64,000 nt of DNA, taken from Agrobacterium arsenijevicii. GTDB lineage: Bacteria; Pseudomonadota; Alphaproteobacteria; Rhizobiales; Rhizobiaceae. The stretch's first letter is position 1; each line of letters starts with the position of its first letter. This document shows, piece by piece, positions 1 through 8,887 of the stretch. Where the stretch lies: the NCBI GenBank assembly GCA_000949895.1, contig JWIT01000003.1, positions 62,001-126,000 of the forward strand, written 5' to 3'. A program made the translations under genes and the position numbers. The notes beneath the pieces were generated by a model. That model did not search any database. It saw only the letters and a list, made by a program, of their open reading frames with translations, and had not been told where the DNA came from.

Positions 1-476
1 GTAATGAGAATATAGGGAAACGACTTGTCGTCACGCAAAAGCACATTAAAGCGTGGCCGCAAGCGCTTGATCAGATTCGCTTCCAGGAGAAGCGCTTCGG
101 TCTCCGTGCGGGTGGTGACGAATTCCATATGGGCGGTCAGCCGCACCATCTGGGCGATGCGGTTGGAATGCACACGGCCCTGCGCATAGTTGCCGACGCG
201 CTTCTTCAGCGAGCGCGCCTTGCCGACGTAGAGAACGTCGTTCGCCTCGTTGAACATGCGGTAGACACCCGGCGAGTTCGGCAGGTGTTTGACGAATTCG
301 CCGATCAGATCCATGCCCTTCAGGCCGGATTCGTTTTTCCAGCCAGCATTCCAGTCCATGCCGACGACGTCGCGCGGGGCCTCTGTCGCATCTGTTGCGG
401 CAAGGCTGGCATCGTCGTCTTCATCATCGGTTTCATCGAACAGAATACCGCCGTCAGGCAGCTTCTTTCCGTTCAT
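1..476 (-). CDS. uvrC: UvrC excinuclease subunit, N-terminal part (cut by window edge)
   Basis: Nucleotide excision repair nuclease that makes the dual incisions with UvrAB. Only the first 158 residues lie in the window. After a roughly 50-residue acidic leader absent from E. coli UvrC comes the GIY-YIG domain: GVY at about residues 70-72 and [12 protein letters not shown] from about 83, followed by the [13 protein letters not shown] helix typical of UvrC. The ATG overlaps the stop of the upstream short-chain dehydrogenase gene by four bases (ATGA), so the two are probably translationally coupled. The acidic N-terminal extension is the only unusual point. Identification is secure, but the remainder of the gene is outside the window. 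Confidence 0.95.
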   Translation of the reverse strand, partial: MNGKKLPDGGILFDETDDEDDDASLAATDATEAPRDVVGMDWNAGWKNESGLKGMDLIGEFVKHLPNSPGVYRMFNEANDVLYVGKARSLKKRVGNYAQGRVHSNRIAQMVRLTAHMEFVTTRTETEALLLEANLIKRLRPRFNVLLRDDKSFPYILI

Positions 477-1261
477 TCAGTTATCTCCGCCACATCAGGG
501 GTTTCCCAGCCAAGATGCTGGCCGCCGTCGAGCGCGATCATTTGTCCGGTGATCGACGGCGTGTCAAAAAGAAAGCGAATCGTCCGCCCGAACTCATCGG
601 GTTCCGGACCACGCTTTAATATAAGGCCGTCGATCTGCGCCTGAAAGTCCTCCGGCGCCTGTCTTTCGCTTTTGAAGGAGGGACCCGGCCCGATGGCGTT
701 GACCCGTACCCGCGGTGCAAAGCTCTGCGCCATGGTCCGCGTCGCGGTCCAAAGGGCGGATTTCGAAAGCGTATAGGAGTAAAAACGCGGCGTGAGCGCA
801 AGCACGCGCTGATCGATGACGTTGACGATCAGCCCGGATTTATCCTGCGGCAATTGCTGGACAAAGGCTGCCGCAATGAGGGATGGCGCCCGGACATGCA
901 CGGAAAAATGCGCGTCGAAGATCGCCGGATCGGGCGTTTCCGCCGAATCGTCGAGAAAAATGGACGCATTGTTGACGACGACGCCGATGGGGCCGAGGGC
1001 GGAAGACGCCTGTTCGACAAGCGCCATCGTCGGCGATGATTGTGTCAGGTCCGCCTGAACGGCAACGGCTCTGCCACCTTTTTGCCTTATTTCGTTAGCG
1101 AATTCCTCGGCTTGCGCCATCGAGGCATTAGCGTGCACAGCAATCGCAAAGCCATTGGAGGCCAAATCCGTGGCGATCGCCCGCCCAAGCCGCCGGGCGG
1201 CACCCGTTATCAAGACTGTCTTCGGTATATTTTCTTTCACAGCGGACCTGCATTTGCTCAT
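473..1261 (-). CDS. Short-chain dehydrogenase, pteridine reductase (PTR1/FolM)-like
   Basis: Probable NADP(H)-dependent reductase of 262 residues with a Rossmann fold. TGAARRLGR near residues 19-27 is the nucleotide loop in the form seen in pteridine reductases. NNAS lies at about 97-100. The catalytic motif is YTLSK (Y163, K167), with D150 thirteen residues before the Tyr, where classical SDRs have Ser; an Asp at this spacing is the PTR1 arrangement. This suggests a pterin or folate substrate such as dihydromonapterin, but substrate is inference. I prefer the second ATG, preceded by an AGGG, over one ten codons upstream. It overlaps uvrC by four bases and is probably co-transcribed with it. 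Confidence 0.8.
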   Translation of the reverse strand: MSKCRSAVKENIPKTVLITGAARRLGRAIATDLASNGFAIAVHANASMAQAEEFANEIRQKGGRAVAVQADLTQSSPTMALVEQASSALGPIGVVVNNASIFLDDSAETPDPAIFDAHFSVHVRAPSLIAAAFVQQLPQDKSGLIVNVIDQRVLALTPRFYSYTLSKSALWTATRTMAQSFAPRVRVNAIGPGPSFKSERQAPEDFQAQIDGLILKRGPEPDEFGRTIRFLFDTPSITGQMIALDGGQHLGWETPDVAEITE

Positions 1262-1609
1262 ACACGCCCTATTTGCTGGATATAAACGCAAATCGCAAGC
1301 TGTCCGTTGACGGTAAAAGAATTGTGTCTGTTTTTACTCACAATGTAATTTCAATTTAATTTGAATAAAACTAAGTTTAAATTCGATCTATTGGAAATTA
1401 AGTTTCCGGTAGGGTTAATAAAACCCTTGTGGCAATTAGGCAACGTCTAATTCTAGTCACGCCTCTGCCCCAAACAATTCACATTTTGGCTCTTTGATCT
1501 CCGCATTCTCCCATCAAATTCAGTTTTCAGAGGGGCGATTAACCCGACGATTTTTACCGCGTCTAAAAACAATGTTTTGAGTACGGCGCGGTCCTGAAAG
1601 GAGAATAAC
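1262..1609. promoter_or_regulatory. AT-rich intergenic region between SDR gene and aopB
   Basis: A divergent, distinctly AT-rich gap of about 350 bases with no credible ORF. It must hold the promoter of the SDR-uvrC unit leftwards and that of aopB rightwards. A strong ribosome binding site (AAAGGAG) sits just before the aopB ATG. A. tumefaciens aopB is known to respond to acid and envelope signals, so a regulator site is likely here, but I cannot assign one by eye. Confidence 0.5.
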
Positions 1610-2266
1610 ATGCGTATTTTCGTAGCAACCCTTATGGCTTCGACCATTGCAGCTGCCGGTTTCTCGGCTGCTCACGCTGCTGACGCCGTAAACGACGTGC
1701 CGCAGGCACCGGTCGCCTACGACCAGCCCGCTCCGGTCAAGAACTGGACCGGCGCTTACCTCGGTGGTACGGCCAACTACGATTGGGGCCGTTTCAGCTC
1801 CAGCAACGACGGCCGTGACGCCAAGGGCGCCGGCGGCGGTATCTACGGCGGTTACAACTGGCAGAACGGCCAGATCGTTTACGGTGCTGAAGCAGACGTA
1901 AACCTCGGCCGTGAACGCGGTTCCGCTGGTACGGTTGGCGGTAACGCCGTCGAAGGCAAGCAGGGCGTCAACGGCTCGCTGCGTGCCCGCGTCGGTTACG
2001 ACATGAACCCGTTCCTGCTCTACGGTACGGCTGGTCTCGCAGCCTCCGACAACAAGGTACGTGACGCGACCTCCAAGGACAGCGCAACCGCCCTCGGCTA
2101 CACCGTCGGTGCCGGCGTTGAAGCCATGGTTACGGACAACATCACTGCCCGTCTGGAATATCGCTACAGCGACTACCAGAAGAAGGACTACAGCCTGGAC
2201 TCCGGCGCGTTCTCGCGCGGCTTCGACGACCACTCCGTCAAGGCCGGTATCGGCGTCAAGTTCTGA
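1610..2266 (+). CDS. aopB: Outer membrane beta-barrel protein, AopB/RopB (Omp25) family
   Basis: Eight-stranded outer membrane barrel of 218 residues. A cleavable signal peptide ends around AAHA-ADAV (residues 21-26). The mature part starts with WTGAYLGGTANYDWG, the strand-1 signature of the Omp25/Omp31/RopB family. It ends VKAGIGVKF, with the C-terminal Phe required for barrel insertion by BAM. Gly/Tyr alternation through the body fits beta strands. Length matches the family. In A. tumefaciens the homologous AopB is surface exposed, acid-inducible and linked to virulence; applying that here rests on similarity. It is monocistronic, with a strong RBS and an intrinsic terminator directly downstream. 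Paralogues exist in this genus, so the exact symbol is slightly uncertain. Confidence 0.82.
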   Translation: MRIFVATLMASTIAAAGFSAAHAADAVNDVPQAPVAYDQPAPVKNWTGAYLGGTANYDWGRFSSSNDGRDAKGAGGGIYGGYNWQNGQIVYGAEADVNLGRERGSAGTVGGNAVEGKQGVNGSLRARVGYDMNPFLLYGTAGLAASDNKVRDATSKDSATALGYTVGAGVEAMVTDNITARLEYRYSDYQKKDYSLDSGAFSRGFDDHSVKAGIGVKF

Positions 2267-2290
2267 TCCTTCAAGGATCGGTAAAGGAAA

Positions 2291-2322
2291 AGCCGGGGTT
2301 TACGCCCCGGCTTTTTCTGTTT
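2291..2322 (+). terminator. Rho-independent terminator of aopB
   Basis: Perfect 8-bp stem AGCCGGGG/CCCCGGCT with a six-base loop, followed by a T-rich run, 25 bases after the aopB stop codon. Confidence 0.9.
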
Positions 2323-2383
2323 TTGCAATTCGCGACCACATCAATGCCCGGCGATCAGGCCGGGCATTGTTCTCGCATTCGCG

Positions 2384-2980
2384 TCAGGCGGCGGCCTTCA
2401 TTTCCGCATAGGCTTCGAAACGCTTGCCGAATGTCTCAGGCCATTGCGCCAGCGCCTCGCGTCCGTCTGCCCATTCACCGGCAAAACGCAGGTCGAGATA
2501 ACCGATCAAGGCCGCAAGGGCGAAATGGCCGCCATTCAGCTTCTTGCCGGTTTTTGGCAGGTTGGCGTTCAGATGATCGAGGCCCTTCACGGCCTTTTTC
2601 CACTGCTTGTCGACCCATGGCTGGTGGACCTTGTCTTCAGGACGGGAGCGGCGCTCGTAAACGATGGCCAGAAGGCAATCCATGATGCCGTCGCAGAGCG
2701 CTTCCAGAATTTCCGCTTCGGTGCGCTTGGCGTTCTTCTTCGGGTAAAGCTTGCCGCCCGAAAGACGGTCGAGATAGTGCATGATCGCGACGCTGTCATA
2801 GACCGAACCACCGCCGTCCAAAAGCAGGACCGGAATTTTGCCGAGCGGATTGTTGTCCGTAAGCGTTGCAGGTTCGGCATTGGTGTCGACGACTACATTG
2901 GTGATGTCGATGCCGAGATGGCGGGCGGCCATGCGCACCTTGGCGGAGTAGGGGGAGGTGACGGAATAGAGCAGTTCCAT
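2384..2980 (-). CDS. Glutathione S-transferase family protein
   Basis: Cytosolic GST-fold protein of 198 residues. The N-terminal thioredoxin-like domain (residues 1-80) has SPYSAKVR, where a Ser commonly activates glutathione. NPLGKIPVLLLDGG contains the cis-Pro, and DSVAIMHYLD contributes the glutathione gamma-glutamyl contact (E/D-S). The C-terminal half is all-helical, with HFALAALIGYLDLRF matching the conserved GST C-terminal N-capping region. It stands alone, convergent with aopB and followed upstream by the RNase T2 gene on the same strand. Substrate cannot be deduced; bacterial members serve in detoxification or as thiol reductases. Confidence 0.85.
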   Translation of the reverse strand: MELLYSVTSPYSAKVRMAARHLGIDITNVVVDTNAEPATLTDNNPLGKIPVLLLDGGGSVYDSVAIMHYLDRLSGGKLYPKKNAKRTEAEILEALCDGIMDCLLAIVYERRSRPEDKVHQPWVDKQWKKAVKGLDHLNANLPKTGKKLNGGHFALAALIGYLDLRFAGEWADGREALAQWPETFGKRFEAYAEMKAAA

Positions 2981-3013
2981 AGTCGGGTCCTGACGTATGT
3001 TGGCGTGTGAGTG

Positions 3014-3787
3014 TTAGCGTATGGGGACGATTTCGGTGGCACTGGCGCGGCAGCCCTTGCGGTCAAGCTCCGGGCACTCGCGGAATGTCATGTCCTTGTT
3101 GAGGCAGATGCGGACCTCTTCGAGGCGCTTTCCATCGCAGCTGATCGAGACGCCGCGTTTCGACAAGCCGGGATTGGCGTCGGTAAAGGCGGTTTCGATG
3201 GCGTCGGCGGAAAGGGGCACACTTTCAGCACCCGAGGCAATCTTCTCCGGCAGCCTGACTGCCTCGAAGGCGGATCGGACTGTCGAGAAATAATCCTTCT
3301 GCGAAAGACCGGAGCAGGCGCCGTGTTTGCGCCACTCGTGGCCGATCAGGCCCATGGACGGCATGATGTCGAACATCGTGCGGCCGATAGCATCGGGCAC
3401 ACGGTCCGGCTCGCTGCTCGTGCAGAATTCGGGATAGCCGGTTTCGTTTTGTGGCCAAAGCCCGTGCACAACGAAGCCGTAACGCCTGTCGCTGCCGCAT
3501 TGCTGACGATTGCCGGAGCCTTCCGAACTGGCGCAGAACGCCGGCGACCACGACAGAGCGAGAACGTAAAAATCGAAGCCCGTTCCGGCGGGCGCGGGGT
3601 TTTTGCCCGCATCGCGCCGGGGAACTCCCGGGTGGGACGTGTCCGGCCTGGAATTGCCGGCGGGCTGCGTTTGCGATTGCGTCTGCCGGCTGGTGGCAGA
3701 ACCGGTCGGGGCTGGGTTTTCCTGCGAGAACCACAGGGCCGCAAGCGACAGAAGACCGAAGGCGATGAAACCGGCATAACGCTTCAT
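3014..3787 (-). CDS. Periplasmic ribonuclease T2 family protein
   Basis: Secreted endoribonuclease that cleaves RNA through a 2',3'-cyclic phosphate. An N-terminal signal or signal-anchor segment (residues 4-20) is followed by a Pro/Gln/Thr-rich linker to about residue 60. The catalytic domain carries FYVLALSWSPAFC, the CAS-1 box FVVHGLWPQ and the CAS-2 box HEWRKHGAC, so both catalytic histidines are present. Paired cysteines fit an oxidising compartment. I prefer the ATG at 3787, with GGAGAG about ten bases upstream; a GTG three codons earlier is possible. It ends 34 bases before the GST gene on the same strand and may be co-transcribed. The likely role is scavenging of external RNA. Confidence 0.9.
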   Translation of the reverse strand: MKRYAGFIAFGLLSLAALWFSQENPAPTGSATSRQTQSQTQPAGNSRPDTSHPGVPRRDAGKNPAPAGTGFDFYVLALSWSPAFCASSEGSGNRQQCGSDRRYGFVVHGLWPQNETGYPEFCTSSEPDRVPDAIGRTMFDIMPSMGLIGHEWRKHGACSGLSQKDYFSTVRSAFEAVRLPEKIASGAESVPLSADAIETAFTDANPGLSKRGVSISCDGKRLEEVRICLNKDMTFRECPELDRKGCRASATEIVPIR

Positions 3788-3995
3788 TCCGTGCACGCTC
3801 TCCGGAAAATGGACAATCTCATATCGCCTAAATGCGACGATCCGGTCTTACATCAACTTGTGAACGGGGCAAACGGGCAATCTTCGATGAAAAGGTTGAA
3901 AGCTTCGCCGCATAACGAATAGAGTCGACCGAATCTTCTGCGGAAGCGGAAATCGGGTTGGGGTGAGGCCGGAGGAAATAAGCGGGTATGACCGC

Positions 3996-4943
3996 ATGAC
4001 ATTGAAGAAATACATCTGGCCGGTCATTGGTCTGGCGACGATCGGTTTTTCGGCCTGGTTGCTCTATCATGAGCTGCGAGGGCTTTCACTTGATGATCTC
4101 TGGGAAAGTCTCACCGCTATCCGTGCGCGGGACTGGATGTGTTCCGGTCTGTCGACGCTTGTGGCCTATGCTGCCCTTGCCGGTTACGATCGCATCGCTC
4201 TCCAGCATCTCGGCCGCAAGGTGAACTGGTTCTTCATCACGCTCACCTCCTTCACCACCTATGCGCTTTCCCACAATGTCGGCGCGTCGGTTTTTTCCGG
4301 CGCCGTGGTGCGATACCGGGCCTATACGTCCAAGGGATTGAGCGCTGCCGAAGTCGGTGTTCTCGTCGGCCTTTGCTCCTTCACCTTCATCATCGGCACG
4401 ATCATGCTGATTGGTCTGGTGCTGCTTTATGAGCCTGACATTACCGAGCGCTTCACCGGCATCCTGCCCGTCGAGGCATCGACGACCACCGGCATCCTGC
4501 TGCTCGTTGTCGTCGCACTTTACGTACTCGGCAGCCTGCTGAAGCTGAGGCCGCTGAAAATCCGCTCGTTTTTCCTGCCCTATCCGGTACCGAAACTGGT
4601 GGCGCAGCAGCTGGTCATCGGTCCGATCGAGCTGATCGGGGCGGCAGGCATCATCTATTTCGCGCTGCCGGAAGCCGGAAATCCGGGCTTCATGATCATT
4701 CTCGGGATTTTCCTGATTTCCTTTTCAGCGGCGCTGATTTCACATGCGCCGGGCGGGCTTGGCGTGCTGGAACTGGTCTTCGTCACCGGCCTGCCGGATA
4801 TGAACCCCGCCGACGTGATTGCGGCGCTGCTGGTATTCCGGCTGTTCTACCTCATTATTCCGTTCATCATGGCCCTGTTCGTGATCCTGTTCTTTGAACG
4901 ATCGCAGCTCGCGCAGGCGCAGAAGAGAGAAGGGGCGAGGTAG
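3996..4943 (+). CDS. YbhN/UPF0104-type integral membrane protein (LPG-synthase TM domain family)
   Basis: Polytopic inner-membrane protein of about 315 residues with roughly eight hydrophobic segments, starting TLKKYIWPVIGLATIGFSAW. SHNVGASVFSGAVVRYR and SHAPGGLGVLELVF are conserved motifs of the family that resembles the flippase domain of MprF. There is no C-terminal aminoacyltransferase domain, so lipid lysylation is not expected; lipid translocation is inference. A GTG eleven codons upstream is an alternative start. The gene converges with rlmJ, with stop codons only a few bases apart and no room for separate long terminators. Confidence 0.8.
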   Translation: MTLKKYIWPVIGLATIGFSAWLLYHELRGLSLDDLWESLTAIRARDWMCSGLSTLVAYAALAGYDRIALQHLGRKVNWFFITLTSFTTYALSHNVGASVFSGAVVRYRAYTSKGLSAAEVGVLVGLCSFTFIIGTIMLIGLVLLYEPDITERFTGILPVEASTTTGILLLVVVALYVLGSLLKLRPLKIRSFFLPYPVPKLVAQQLVIGPIELIGAAGIIYFALPEAGNPGFMIILGIFLISFSAALISHAPGGLGVLELVFVTGLPDMNPADVIAALLVFRLFYLIIPFIMALFVILFFERSQLAQAQKREGAR

Positions 4944-4947
4944 GTCC

Positions 4948-5811
4948 TCAATCCTCTTCCGGCTTCTCCTCGCCGCGCAGCCAGAAGGCTCGGTGCGAGG
5001 CATATCTGTCCTGCGCCATCACGGTCTTCAGGAAGGGCAGCAGCGTGTGCAGCTCGTCCTTCAACGTATAGGGCGGGTTGACGACGATAAGGCCGGAGCC
5101 GCTCAAGCCTTCAAGCCGGTCGCTTTTTACGGAAAGCTCCGCACACAGCATCTTCGGAATGTCGAAGGATTGCAGCCGCTCGTGGAAGTCCCGGATAGGT
5201 GCGCCTTTTTTCAAGGGATACCACAGGCAATAGGTGCCAGTGGAAAACCGGCGATAGGCCTTGTTCAGGCCATCGGCCAGCCGCTGATATTCGTTTTCAA
5301 GCTCGAAAGGCGGATCAACGAGGATGAGGCCGCGTTTTTCCTTCGGCGGCAGATGCGCGCCGAGCGACAGCCAGCCATCCAGCTCCGTCACCCGAACCTG
5401 ATAATCCCCCTCGAACAGGCGCGACAGGGCGCGTGCGTCGTCCGGATGCAATTCCATGGCCGAAAGCCGGTCCTGCGGGCGGAACAACATCCGCGCGAGT
5501 TTCGGCGAGCCGGGGTAGAATTGCATGCCGCCTTCAGGATTGAGTTCCCTGACAGCGGAAAGATAGGGTTCCAGCAATTCGGCGATGGGAGCCGGCAGAT
5601 CGGCATCCATCAGCTTGCCGATGCCGGTCTGCCATTCGCCGGTCTTCTGCGCCTCTTCAGAGGAGAGATCGTAAAGCCCGATGCCGGCATGGGTGTCCAG
5701 CACCCGAAACGCCTTGTCCTTGTTCTGCAGGTAACGGACGAGACGGGCGAGAACGGCGTGTTTGAGAACATCCGCGAAATTGCCGGCGTGGTAGATGTGG
5801 CGATAGTTCAT
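4948..5811 (-). CDS. rlmJ: 23S rRNA (adenine2030-N6)-methyltransferase RlmJ
   Basis: SAM-dependent N6-methyltransferase for A2030 of 23S rRNA, 287 residues (E. coli about 280). It starts MNYRHIYHAGNFADVLKH, the diagnostic RlmJ N-terminus. LDTHAGIGLYDL is the SAM-binding motif I region and VDPPFE the catalytic D-P-P-F motif IV at about residues 163-168. SGLIVVNPPYTL near the C-terminus is also typical. It diverges from the molybdopterin oxidoreductase gene, whose preferred start leaves about 95 bases for two promoters. Confidence 0.93.
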   Translation of the reverse strand: MNYRHIYHAGNFADVLKHAVLARLVRYLQNKDKAFRVLDTHAGIGLYDLSSEEAQKTGEWQTGIGKLMDADLPAPIAELLEPYLSAVRELNPEGGMQFYPGSPKLARMLFRPQDRLSAMELHPDDARALSRLFEGDYQVRVTELDGWLSLGAHLPPKEKRGLILVDPPFELENEYQRLADGLNKAYRRFSTGTYCLWYPLKKGAPIRDFHERLQSFDIPKMLCAELSVKSDRLEGLSGSGLIVVNPPYTLKDELHTLLPFLKTVMAQDRYASHRAFWLRGEEKPEED

Positions 5812-5906
5812 GGGATGTGTCTCGCTTCCCGATGGGGATGATGAATATTCTTGATGGACGTCACTTCGGCCTTTTTGCCGCGTCGCTGATGCAATATAGA
5901 AAAGAC

Positions 5907-8069
5907 ATGAACCTTGCGACCCCGATTTCCGCTAAAAACGCCACCCCGAAAGCCGAAAGTGCCATGCGCATCGGCCACACAGTCTGTCCGCACGACTGTC
6001 CGAGCGCCTGCGCGCTGGAAGTCGACATCAATGCCGATGGCCGCATCGGCCGCGTGCGCGGCGCCAATGCCAATACATACACTGCCGGCGTCATCTGCGC
6101 CAAGGTGGCGCGTTACTCCGAGCGTATCTATCATCCCGGCCGTCTTTTGACGCCGAAGCGCCGCAAGGGTGCGAAGGGTGCCGGCGACTGGCAGGAGATA
6201 TCCTGGGAAGCGGCACTGGACGAGGTTGCTGACGCCTTCGTCAAAGCCGAGGCAAAGCACGGCGCCGAAGCCATCTGGCCTTATTTCTATGCCGGAACCA
6301 TGGGACAGGTTCAGCGCGATTCCATCGAGCGCCTGCGTCACGCCAAGAAATATTCCGGCTTTTTCGGGTCGATCTGCACCAACATGGCCTGGACGGGTTA
6401 CGTGATGGGTACAGGCGCGCTTCGCGGGCCCGATCCGCGCGAAATCGGCAAGGCCGATGTCGTCGTCATCTGGGGCACGAATGCTGTCGCCACGCAGGTC
6501 AACGTCATGACCCATGCGGTAAAAGCCCGCAAGGAACGTGGCGCGAAGATCGTCGTCGTCGATATCTATGACAATCCGACCATGAAACAGGCCGATATGC
6601 GCATCGTCCTGCGTCCCGGCACCGATGCGGCGCTCGCCTGCGCCATCATGCACATTGCGTTCCGCGATGGTTATGCCGATCGCGATTACATGGCGCGCTT
6701 CGCTGACGATCCGGCGGGACTTGAAGAGCATCTGAAATCGAAGACGCCGCAATGGGCGTCCGAAATCACCGGTCTTTCCGTGGAGGAAATCGAGGATTTC
6801 GCAAGGCTCGTGGGCACGACGAAAAAGACGTTCTTCCGGCTCGGTTATGGTTTCGCCCGCCAGCGCAACGGCGCGGTCGCCATGCATGCCGCCCTTTCGA
6901 TCGCCACCGTTCTTGGCTCCTGGCAATATGAAGGCGGCGGCGCCTTCCACAATAACGGCGATATCTTCCGGCTCAACAAGGCGGAACTGATGGGCACAGC
7001 CTATGCCGACCCCAACGTGCGCCAGCTCGACCAGTCGCAGATCGGCCGCGTGCTGACGGGGGATGCGGAAGCGCTGCGACATGGTGGCCCGGTGACGGCG
7101 CTGCTCATCCAGAACACCAACCCCGTCAATGTCGCACCCGAGCAGCGGCTGGTGAAACAGGGTTTCCTGCGCGACGATCTTTTTGTTGCCGTGCATGAGC
7201 AATTCATGACGGAGACGGCCGAGTTGGCCGATATCGTGCTGCCGGCCACCATGTTCCTTGAACATGACGATATCTACCGCGCCGGTGGCCAGAACCACAT
7301 TCTGCTTGGCCCGAAACTGGTGGAGCCGCCGGAAACCGTGCGCACCAATCTCTTCGTTATCGAAGAACTGGCGAAACGTCTTGGTATCGACCATATGCCG
7401 GGCTTCGGTCTTTCAGCCCGCGACCATGTCGATAATATGCTGAAAGTCAGCGGCTGGGGCGATTTCGATACGTTGGCGGAAGAAAAATGGATCGATGCGC
7501 AGCCCTCTTTCGAGGTGGCGCATTATCTCGAGGGCTTTGGTTATGGTGACGGAAAATTCCGTTTCAGCCCCGAATGGGCGACAGGGCCGTCTCCAAACAA
7601 ACCGCCGAAAAACATCGGCGTGATGGGGCCGGTTGCGCAATTTCCGAAATTCCCGGATCAGGTCGATGTGATCGAGACCGCCGACGGCGACCATCCCTTC
7701 CGGCTGGCGACATCGCCGGCGCGCAATTTCCTCAACTCCACCTTCGCGGAAACGAAAACCTCCGTGCAGAAGGAAGGCCGTCCGGAACTGATGATCTGTC
7801 CCGAAGATGCCAACCGCAAGGGTATCGCCGATGGTGACATCGTGCGTATCGGCAACGGCCGCGGCGAAGTCCGCCTCCATGCGAAAATCGTGGAGGGCGC
7901 CAGACCCGGCGTTCTGGTTGCCGAGGGGTTGTGGCCCAACAAGGCGCATCTGGACGGCGAGGGCATCAACGTGCTGACCGGTGCCGATGCCGTTGCCCCC
8001 TATGGCGGCGCGGCTTTCCACGACAACAAGGTGTGGCTCCACCGCGACGATCAAGCCAGCGAGGCTTGA
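5907..8069 (+). CDS. Molybdopterin-dependent oxidoreductase with [4Fe-4S] domain
   Basis: About 720 residues of the DMSO-reductase/formate-dehydrogenase-like superfamily binding bis-MGD. VCPHDCPSACALEV plus a later Cys in GVICAKVARY supply the N-terminal [4Fe-4S] ligands. Central domains contain VVIWGTNAVATQVN, GYGFARQRNG and QNTNPVNVAPEQ. The C-terminal molydop-binding barrel has LATSPARNFLNSTFAE and EDANRKGIADGD. There is no twin-arginine signal, so it should be cytoplasmic. Electron donor and substrate are unknown; many rhizobial relatives are annotated only as oxidoreductases. Initiation could occur 30 codons upstream, but that would almost abut rlmJ's start, so I chose the internal ATG. 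A Nudix gene follows 57 bases later. Confidence 0.85.
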   Translation: MNLATPISAKNATPKAESAMRIGHTVCPHDCPSACALEVDINADGRIGRVRGANANTYTAGVICAKVARYSERIYHPGRLLTPKRRKGAKGAGDWQEISWEAALDEVADAFVKAEAKHGAEAIWPYFYAGTMGQVQRDSIERLRHAKKYSGFFGSICTNMAWTGYVMGTGALRGPDPREIGKADVVVIWGTNAVATQVNVMTHAVKARKERGAKIVVVDIYDNPTMKQADMRIVLRPGTDAALACAIMHIAFRDGYADRDYMARFADDPAGLEEHLKSKTPQWASEITGLSVEEIEDFARLVGTTKKTFFRLGYGFARQRNGAVAMHAALSIATVLGSWQYEGGGAFHNNGDIFRLNKAELMGTAYADPNVRQLDQSQIGRVLTGDAEALRHGGPVTALLIQNTNPVNVAPEQRLVKQGFLRDDLFVAVHEQFMTETAELADIVLPATMFLEHDDIYRAGGQNHILLGPKLVEPPETVRTNLFVIEELAKRLGIDHMPGFGLSARDHVDNMLKVSGWGDFDTLAEEKWIDAQPSFEVAHYLEGFGYGDGKFRFSPEWATGPSPNKPPKNIGVMGPVAQFPKFPDQVDVIETADGDHPFRLATSPARNFLNSTFAETKTSVQKEGRPELMICPEDANRKGIADGDIVRIGNGRGEVRLHAKIVEGARPGVLVAEGLWPNKAHLDGEGINVLTGADAVAPYGGAAFHDNKVWLHRDDQASEA

Positions 8070-8126
8070 TATTGCACCGCAACAGGGCCAGGTTGAAAAC
8101 TTCCACGACAGGCAAGGGAATATCCG

Positions 8127-8750
8127 GTGACACAGACGCAAGCGAAAAATGCTCCGGCCGACACTGACGCTGGCAGAATCCAGCTGGTGGAAAAAGAAAC
8201 GGTGTGGAAGGGCTTCGTGCATATGCAGAAGCTCGTTTTCGACCAGCGCATGCCGGATGGCAAGACGATCCGCATCGTGCGGGAAGTCCACGACCACGGC
8301 AGCGCCGCCGCCATCCTGCTTTACGATGCCAAACGCGACAGCGTGGTGATGGTGCGCCAGTTCCGCCCCGCCGTCTTCGTGAACGGCGATCAAAGCTTCA
8401 TGATCGAAGTGCCGGCGGGCCTCCTTGATGACGACAACGCAGCCGATGCCATTCGCCGTGAGGCGATGGAAGAATCCGGTTACGCGGTCGAGAAGGTCGA
8501 ATATCTGTTCGACATGTATGCCAGCCCCGGAACGCTGACCGAAAAAGTCAGCCTCTTCGTCGCCCGCATCGATCTCGACGTACAGGCCGGCAGCGGCGGC
8601 GGGCTGGAGACCGAAGGCGAGGATCTGGAAGTCCTGACCTACGGCCTCGACGAAGCCTTCGCGATGATCGCATCGGGTGAAATCACCGATTCCAAGACGA
8701 TCATTCTGCTGCAATGGGCGATGTTGAACCGGGACAGACTTTCCCGTTGA
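8127..8750 (+). CDS. Nudix hydrolase, NudK (GDP-mannose pyrophosphatase)-like
   Basis: Cytosolic 207-residue Nudix enzyme that should hydrolyse a nucleoside-diphosphate sugar. The Nudix box reads GLLDDDNAADAIRREAMEES with G-Y following. Its glycine-to-RE spacing is one residue shorter than in NudF-type ADP-ribose pyrophosphatases and matches the E. coli NudK arrangement. The metal-binding core REAMEESG is intact. ASPGTLTEKVSLFVA after the box is typical of ADP-ribose/GDP-mannose members. It lies 57 bases after the molybdopterin oxidoreductase and may share its transcript. Start is GTG (annotated Met) with AGGGAAT upstream. ADP-ribose remains an alternative substrate. Confidence 0.82.
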   Translation: MTQTQAKNAPADTDAGRIQLVEKETVWKGFVHMQKLVFDQRMPDGKTIRIVREVHDHGSAAAILLYDAKRDSVVMVRQFRPAVFVNGDQSFMIEVPAGLLDDDNAADAIRREAMEESGYAVEKVEYLFDMYASPGTLTEKVSLFVARIDLDVQAGSGGGLETEGEDLEVLTYGLDEAFAMIASGEITDSKTIILLQWAMLNRDRLSR

Positions 8751-8887
8751 ATGCTTGCTCGTGATGAGGAGATTATACGTAAGTATACTCTAAATTACTT
8801 GAAATTCAATTAAAGATTGCTGTTGATTCTTTTTTCAACCCAAGTAGGTTTGCTGAACATAGGTTCGCAAACGGCTGGGGGCTGACT

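Noticed and set aside
5808..7394. Long open frame on the minus strand opposite the molybdopterin oxidoreductase, over 500 codons.
   Set aside because: Mirror of a high-GC coding region; composition is His/Arg/Gly-rich without family motifs, while the plus strand has clear oxidoreductase motifs.
7413..8714. 433-codon minus-strand frame spanning the oxidoreductase and Nudix genes.
   Set aside because: It covers two well-recognised genes and the gap between them, with no RBS or motif.
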